A stretch of DNA of 57,692 nucleotides, taken from the NCBI RefSeq assembly GCF_900111485.1, contig NZ_FOIC01000018.1, positions 1-57,692 on the forward strand. Reading direction: 5' to 3'. Every line of letters starts with the position of its first letter. Position 1 is the first letter of the stretch. The position numbers and the translations under genes were made by a program. The notes beneath the pieces are model-generated. The model did not search any database and had not been told where the DNA came from. It saw only the letters and a list, made by a program, of their open reading frames with translations. This document shows, piece after piece, positions 53,361-57,692 of this stretch. The DNA is from Natrinema hispanicum. GTDB taxonomy: Archaea > Halobacteriota > Halobacteria > Halobacteriales > Natrialbaceae.

Positions 53361-54311
53361 CTAACGAGTCGGAACGCTATCCCCGTGTTCGGGGCCGCGG
53401 TGGTCGGGCTCGCGCGAGGGGATTGCCGACACTCGCTGGAACACGGCCTCTGGATCGCGATTCCAGTGCCAGTGCCAGCGCGTCTTCGCGAGACACCACA
53501 GCTTTCGCGTCGTCGACAGCGACGGTTCGTCCGTGAGCACGTCGTATCCCTGTTCCCGGATGAGACTGTGATGTTCCGCATAGAGGACCGCCGCTAGCAA
53601 GACCGGCAGCTGACAGTCTTCGGGAAGGTAGCGGATACCGGCGACACCCTCGCGGTAGAGGTCTTCGGTTCGCTGGAGTTCGGCAGCCATCGCCGACGCG
53701 AACGACTCGTCGAATTCGAGACGTTCAACCTGTTCCGGATCGACGTTGTGTTCTCGAAGCGTTTCCTGTGGGATATAGATGCGGTCCCGATCGAGGATGT
53801 CCTCACGGACGTCTCGCAGGAAGTTCGTCATCTGGAAGGCTTCGCCGAGTTTGATCGCGTGTGGCAGCGCGGTCGCCTTGTTGTCGGGTTCCATGATCGC
53901 AGTCATCATCACCCCGACGGCTGCGGCCGACCCTCGCATGTAGGACTCGAGGTCGGCGTAGGTCTCGTAGCGGTCGGTGTCGATGTCGGTCGCCATCGCG
54001 TCGATGAACTCGTCGACCTCGTCGTCGGTGATACCGTATCTCGTCCGGAGCTCTTGGAAGGCCTCGAGGACTGGATCGTCGGGCGTGCGCTCGCCGAGAG
54101 CCTCTGCGCGAAGTTCCTCGAGTCGGGCGCGTTGCTCCTCGGGGGGGACGCCGTCGGCGTCGTCGACGACCTCATCAGCGATCCGAAAGAACGCATAGAG
54201 GACATGTGTGGCATGTCGCACGCGCTCGGGGAGAAACCGCGTCGCGAGATAGAACGTTTTCCCGGTTCGTTTCTGTATCGCCTTGCCTGCGTCGATGTGT
54301 TCCTGTTGCAT
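53361..54311 (-). CDS. crtB: Phytoene synthase CrtB
   Basis: Condenses two geranylgeranyl diphosphates to phytoene, the entry into carotenoids. First aspartate motif is FFRIADEVVDD (D46-E47...D50-D51) and the second is FLRDVREDILDRDRIYIP with D167 and D171. Length 316. It carries KTFYLATRFLP at the start, typical of the family. It faces crtD-lyeJ-cruF from the opposite strand. A TATA-like ctttatatgta lies about 55-65 bases upstream. The Bat-like regulator lies just upstream on the same strand, separated by 118 bases that include this promoter. Confidence 0.95.
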   Translation of the reverse strand: MQQEHIDAGKAIQKRTGKTFYLATRFLPERVRHATHVLYAFFRIADEVVDDADGVPPEEQRARLEELRAEALGERTPDDPVLEAFQELRTRYGITDDEVDEFIDAMATDIDTDRYETYADLESYMRGSAAAVGVMMTAIMEPDNKATALPHAIKLGEAFQMTNFLRDVREDILDRDRIYIPQETLREHNVDPEQVERLEFDESFASAMAAELQRTEDLYREGVAGIRYLPEDCQLPVLLAAVLYAEHHSLIREQGYDVLTDEPSLSTTRKLWCLAKTRWHWHWNRDPEAVFQRVSAIPSREPDHRGPEHGDSVPTR

Positions 54312-54365
54312 CCTCTGCCTCGCTGACCCTGACCGATAGCACTCGGATGTACCTCCTACGACATG

Positions 54366-54376
54366 TACATATAAAG
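54366..54376 (-). promoter_or_regulatory. TATA element of crtB
   Basis: ctttatatgta (minus strand, 54376 to 54366). It predicts a transcript start near 54,343 and a leader of about 30 bases. A Bat-type activator site would be expected just upstream, but I see no unmistakable palindrome. Confidence 0.45.
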
Positions 54377-54429
54377 GATCAGTCCCTCACTATGTATACT
54401 AAAACGAAACTTGATACGTGGCGAGGAGA

Positions 54430-56028
54430 TCAATCGAACAGTTCAGCGAGGACTTTCCGCTGGGCGGCCCGCAAATGCTGGTGGAACGTCGACCGAGAGA
54501 TATCCATGGACTCAGCTAGTTCTTCCCCCGAGATGTCGCGGGGCCACTCGAAGTAGTTCGCGTAGTAGGCCTTGCGCAGCGCCATCAGTTGCCGGTCGGT
54601 CAGGGACGACTCGAGACGTGCCGTGACGTCGTGTGGCGTCTGGGCGGGCTCGTCCCGCTCGTAGTAGCTGAGGAGTTCAACCCGATCGTACCGTCGCTCG
54701 AGCAGGTCGTAGGCCGACCGCGCGGATCGCCCATCCGGAAGGTCGACTGCCAGGTCAGCGACGCCGTCAGTCACGATCAGTTCGCGAATCACCGCGCCGT
54801 GCTCGCTTAGTGCCGTCACGAGCCCGTCCGTGGTGGCAACCTCCAGGAGCGTCCCGTCGTCGGTCGTCGAGAGGATCGTCACGTCGTGTGCGATTCCAGT
54901 CTCGTCGACCGCGTCGTCCTCGAGCGGCCGGTCGACGTGGAGGACGACCAGCGGTGTGCCGTCGTCGGCCTCGGTCAGGCCGCGATAGCTGACCGTGGCG
55001 TCGAACGTCGCCGACAGCGCGGTGACGAACAGCGAGGGGTCTTCGATCGCGACGTCGACGGCGATGACGGCCTCGGTCGTCAGCATTCGTCTGACCTCGA
55101 GTGCGTTCATCGCGGTCGCGACCGTTCCGGACAGCGAGTCGAGAACGAGCAGTTCCCGCTCGTCGAAGGCGTCGGGCTCGTCAGCAAACACGACCAACAC
55201 GCCATAGGTAACGTCACCGTACGTCAGCGGCAGGGCGGCGACCGACTGGAAGTGGTCGCCGGCCCCTCTCGGCCACAACCGATCGGCGGCGTCGTGTGCT
55301 GTGACGTCCGCGATCACCTGTGCATCGTCACGTTCGAGCGCCTGGACGGCGGGGTGTGCGCCGTCGGCATCGAGGACGAGACCGTTGTCCTCGAGGGGAA
55401 CGTCGTCGTCGCTGGCCCACTCACGGGGCGAGAGCCGGCGGTTCGTCACGTCGACGCGGCCGATCCAGGCGAGCACGTAGGGGTCGGTCGCGGCGAGTCG
55501 CTGACAGACGTCGCGTTCGATCTCGGCTCGTGTCTCCGCGCCGACGGCCGCGTCGGTGACTGTCCGGACGAGGCCGTCGACGCGCTCGAGGACGTGCTCG
55601 ACGGCCTGCCGTTCTTTCTTGACCTGCTCGGCGTTTGCTTCGGCGGCGAGTTCGGCCAGCTTTCGCTCGGTGATCTCGAGGTGGACAAGCGACGCCAACC
55701 GCTGGTCGTCGTGGGGAAACCGGGTGACACGCATCAGGAACCAGCGCTTTTGATCGGGTGTGTGACAGGGGTACTCCATCGAAAACGAGTCACGGTCGCC
55801 AGCAAGCACAGCCTCGATCCCGTTGACTGCCTGCTGGGCGTACTCGTCGTCTGTCGTCGCGGCAGCCGCGAGATAGTTTGCGCCGATATGTTCGTCGTCG
55901 CGCTCCGCGCTCTCGAACTCGTTCCATGACTGGTTCGTTAGCAGAATCTCCCCCTCGTCGTCGATGATCGCGACGGTGATTGGGAGCGTGTCGAGCGCCG
56001 TTGCGGCGAGTTCGTGTCCGGGACCCAT
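54430..56028 (-). CDS. Bat-like PAS-GAF regulator with bacterioopsin-activator HTH
   Basis: A 532-residue regulator of the bacterioopsin activator family. A PAS domain (about 10-115: LPITVAIIDDEGEILLTNQSW, with ERKLAEL linker) is followed by a GAF domain (about 150-310: LPLTYGDVTYGVLVVF). A bacterioopsin-activator-type domain runs from about 320 to 460 (YRGLTEADDG). The HTH_10 at the end is ESSLTDRQLMALRKAYYANYFEWPRD then GEELAESMDISRSTFHQHLRAAQRKV. Light, oxygen or redox input is plausible for the PAS part, but no flavin-binding residues are evident. Being next to crtB, it likely controls carotenoid or rhodopsin genes. Many paralogs exist in haloarchaea, so calling it Bat itself would be too strong. 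Confidence 0.85.
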   Translation of the reverse strand: MGPGHELAATALDTLPITVAIIDDEGEILLTNQSWNEFESAERDDEHIGANYLAAAATTDDEYAQQAVNGIEAVLAGDRDSFSMEYPCHTPDQKRWFLMRVTRFPHDDQRLASLVHLEITERKLAELAAEANAEQVKKERQAVEHVLERVDGLVRTVTDAAVGAETRAEIERDVCQRLAATDPYVLAWIGRVDVTNRRLSPREWASDDDVPLEDNGLVLDADGAHPAVQALERDDAQVIADVTAHDAADRLWPRGAGDHFQSVAALPLTYGDVTYGVLVVFADEPDAFDERELLVLDSLSGTVATAMNALEVRRMLTTEAVIAVDVAIEDPSLFVTALSATFDATVSYRGLTEADDGTPLVVLHVDRPLEDDAVDETGIAHDVTILSTTDDGTLLEVATTDGLVTALSEHGAVIRELIVTDGVADLAVDLPDGRSARSAYDLLERRYDRVELLSYYERDEPAQTPHDVTARLESSLTDRQLMALRKAYYANYFEWPRDISGEELAESMDISRSTFHQHLRAAQRKVLAELFD

Positions 56029-56581
56029 TTACTTTCGATTCGGCTGGCGTACCCTTAACCCAACTGGAATTCACAGCGACACGTCAGTCCGGTTGATTGT
56101 CGGTTGCGAGCAAACCCGAGAGGCTGACGGGGAAACCGGGCCAGCGGCATATAACAGACAATTGAAATATTCGACAATGTTTTTATAACTGTTTGTGGAC
56201 ACTTCCGACGGAGATCGGGTACCGTGGGAGACAGTTCCCGGAGACGACGCGAGCGTTGGACCCGGATGGGGTCGGTAACCCGCCGGAACCATCCGACAAC
56301 GGGCGCTCGATGGTGGTGGCCGAGCCGACGAGGCGATCTCCGATCGATCCACGCGAACGGATGGGCGCTTCGGTGACGAGTATCGTCGGAGCCCCCTCCC
56401 AGTAGCGCCGTCCACGTTCCATTCCCCTGTCATACTGTCGGACACACGGCACGGCTCACACCGATCGGACGCGAGACGCGCGAGTACTCGCGGACCGGTG
56501 TCCGACAGTCTATCCGCAACTGACATCGGTCGTCCGACTCATCGACATCGTTGAAAGTCACTATTCAGTGAACCAACAACT
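56029..56581. other. Intergenic region between the regulator and the zinc ribbon
   Basis: About 550 bases. A frame at 56193-56405 starts with TTG and has a Pro/Arg-rich non-halophilic product, so I do not call it. A TATA-like run tttttataact (56180-56190) is visible, without a gene at the right spacing. Confidence 0.45.
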
Positions 56582-56770
56582 ATGACACCCTCCGACATAT
56601 GTCGGGACATGGCAAGCGAACTTTCAGCACACGAACGGTCACGGTGCCGAAATTGTGGGTTCGAAGCGCCCGGCGGAGACGACGCATGGCTTCGAATCGA
56701 GGTCCCCAAACTGGGCCGCATGACACAGTGTCCGAACTGTGGAAGTACGGACATCATTACCAGCCGGTGA
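56582..56770 (+). CDS. Small zinc-ribbon protein
   Basis: A 62-residue protein with two C-x2-C pairs: [14 protein letters not shown] and [14 protein letters not shown]. Between them is the [14 protein letters not shown] strand. This is a rubredoxin/zinc-ribbon knuckle arrangement. The true start may be the ATG at 56609 ([11 protein letters not shown]), since the first nine residues are less conserved in character. It lies about 90 bases upstream of msrB. Function unknown, likely protein or nucleic-acid binding. Confidence 0.6.
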   Translation: MTPSDICRDMASELSAHERSRCRNCGFEAPGGDDAWLRIEVPKLGRMTQCPNCGSTDIITSR

Positions 56771-56862
56771 CCGGACGCCGTCGGGTGGCTCGAGTCGCTC
56801 TTGAGACGAACAGCGGTCGCGCCGGAGATAGACTCTTGAGTCGTTCGACCCTAGCACTGGGT

Positions 56863-57261
56863 ATGAGCAACGAGGGCGACCACGCGACGAGCGACGAGGA
56901 GTGGCACAACCGGCTGAGCGATGAGGAGTATCGGATTCTCCGCGAGGCGGGCACCGAACCGCCGTTCAGCGGCGAGTACGTCGACCATACCGACGACGGG
57001 ACGTACGTCTGTGCCGGCTGTGGGGCCGAACTGTTCGACTCCGAGACGAAGTTCAAGTCAGGGTGTGGCTGGCCGAGTTTCTACGACACCGACGACGACC
57101 GGATCGAAACGCGACTCGACACCAGCCACGGGATGCGCCGCACCGAGGTCCTGTGTGCCTCCTGTGGCGGCCACCTCGGCCACGTCTTCGACGACGGTCC
57201 CGACCCGACCGGCAAACGCTACTGCATCAACTCCGTCGCCCTCGAGTTCGACGAGGAGTGA
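56863..57261 (+). CDS. msrB: Peptide-methionine (R)-S-oxide reductase MsrB
   Basis: Reduces the R form of methionine sulfoxide in proteins. The zinc-binding Cys pairs are C50/C53 (VCAGC) and C98/C101 (CASC). The catalytic Cys is C121 in [11 protein letters not shown]68 in [11 protein letters not shown] can be the resolving cysteine. [14 protein letters not shown] is the family signature. Length 132 is normal. I choose the ATG at 56863, not the upstream frame from 56599, which reads across the zinc-ribbon gene in another frame. Stand-alone msrB is common in haloarchaea. Confidence 0.95.
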   Translation: MSNEGDHATSDEEWHNRLSDEEYRILREAGTEPPFSGEYVDHTDDGTYVCAGCGAELFDSETKFKSGCGWPSFYDTDDDRIETRLDTSHGMRRTEVLCASCGGHLGHVFDDGPDPTGKRYCINSVALEFDEE

Positions 57262-57345
57262 CCAAACCCTGTCTCGAGCAGACGGATCGAACGGTCGGCT
57301 TCGCGGATTAGCAGAATCGATCGTTCCCAGTCGGGGGCGGCATGG

Positions 57346-57396
57346 AACGCTACTTGACATCCTCCTCTGGCTGAACCCGGAGGAATCCCGAGCGTT
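57346..57396 (-). ncRNA. Structured right end of the tnpB element
   Basis: Just beyond the tnpB stop (minus strand) an outer stem aacgct/agcgtt (57346-57351 with 57391-57396) encloses tcctcc/ggagga (57360-57365 with 57379-57384). This matches the end of IS200/IS605-type elements, where the guide RNA of TnpB is made. Confidence 0.5.
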
Positions 57397-57402
57397 GGGA
57401 TA

Positions 57403-57692
57403 TTAGGGTTTGCAGACTCCCTGTTCTCTCGGTGTGAACCGTCCGCTCTCACGGTCGAACAGGAAGACTCCGGGCTGTGCCAACCAGCCGTTACTCATAT
57501 CCCCGGTCGGGGGACTCTGAGTTATCTTTCTCCGAATGTTCACCGCACCGTTCACGTCTGCGTTCATCGTCGTTTCGCACGACGAACAGACGTACAGACC
57601 ACGCTCCACGCGGTTGCTATCCCGAATCTGCCCGCAACACGAACACGTCTTCGAGGTGTTCTCCTCGTCTACGCGGTCAACGAGGATGCCGT
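57403..57692 (-). CDS. tnpB: TnpB nuclease, C-terminal part (cut by window edge)
   Basis: The minus-strand frame is open from the window edge to TAG/TAA-type stop at 57403, and gives GILVDRVDEENTS then a zinc finger: TCSCCGQIRDSNRV and LYVCSSCETTMNADVNGAVN. The two C-x2-C pairs and the RuvC III aspartate in MNADVNGAVNI identify the end of TnpB, the RNA-guided nuclease of IS200/IS605 elements. The tail PGVFLFDRESGRFTPREQGVCKP-like segment is usual for haloarchaeal copies. The rest lies outside the window, so I cannot say whether the gene is intact. Confidence 0.85.
   Translation of the reverse strand, partial: GILVDRVDEENTSKTCSCCGQIRDSNRVERGLYVCSSCETTMNADVNGAVNIRRKITQSPPTGDMSNGWLAQPGVFLFDRESGRFTPREQGVCKP

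Noticed and set aside
56193-56405. 70-codon plus-strand frame
   Set aside because: TTG start, Pro/Arg-rich, no recognisable structure; the TATA-like run before it has the wrong spacing.
1-57692. tRNA, rRNA or CRISPR array
   Set aside because: I looked for cloverleaf-like and regularly spaced repeats in the gaps and saw none; a covariance-model scan would be needed to exclude a tRNA fully.

Overview
The window looks like chromosome from a haloarchaeon (class Halobacteria; the gene set would suit Natrialbaceae, but the genus cannot be fixed from sequence alone). The evidence is GC-rich acidic-protein coding, leaderless genes behind TATA boxes, aIF2-beta and aIF1A, an AglB oligosaccharyltransferase, a Bat-type regulator, bacterioruberin genes, PGF-CTERM and Tat-lipoprotein signals, and archaeal-type cobalamin genes (CobY, CbiZ). 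I found no rRNA, tRNA or CRISPR array.

Layout. 1-1,625: AT-richer, decayed DNA with an IS630-type transposase end, a stop-interrupted gene relic and an orphan promoter. 1,626-8,964: surface-glycan block (GT2 glycosyltransferase, DxD transferase-like protein, alkaline-phosphatase-fold enzyme, membrane GT2) ending in aglB. 9,418-13,000: a tiny membrane peptide facing a CHAT (caspase-like) protease gene and a Cdc6-like AAA ATPase gene. These two lie directly downstream of glpA-glpB-(39-codon ORF)-glpC on the minus strand, and the ATPase start overlaps the glpC stop. glpK and a probable glycerol transporter diverge from glpA. 20,500-24,650: cupin, phosphoglycolate phosphatase, a low-GC patch of hypotheticals, and a PhoU/AbrB regulator. 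24,690-25,011: remnant of an IS200/IS605 (tnpB) element that keeps a folded RNA-like 3' end.

25,064-28,830 is the rpa1-rpap1-rpe single-strand-DNA-binding operon. 28,857-35,288 holds a small wHTH gene, glnA, zinc-ribbon proteins, a thioredoxin, a PGF-CTERM surface protein and other small conserved genes. 35,394 is aIF2-beta with a TRAM tail. 36,127-41,964 is a tightly overlapping cobalamin nucleotide-loop/salvage operon (HAD phosphatase, cbiB, cobS, cobY, cobT-like, cobD, cbiZ). 41,991-48,592 has an FAH-family hydrolase, a cysteine-cluster protein, a large Tat lipoprotein, aIF1A, small proteins and a TauE-like transporter.

48,637-56,028 is the carotenoid region: an SDR, then crtD-lyeJ-cruF for lycopene-to-bacterioruberin conversion, with crtB and a Bat-like regulator on the other strand. 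The window closes with a zinc ribbon, msrB and the 3' part of another tnpB. The part I would check first is the AAA-CHAT pair wired into the glycerol operon, together with the 39-codon ORF bridging glpB and glpC; neither arrangement is explained by glycerol catabolism.
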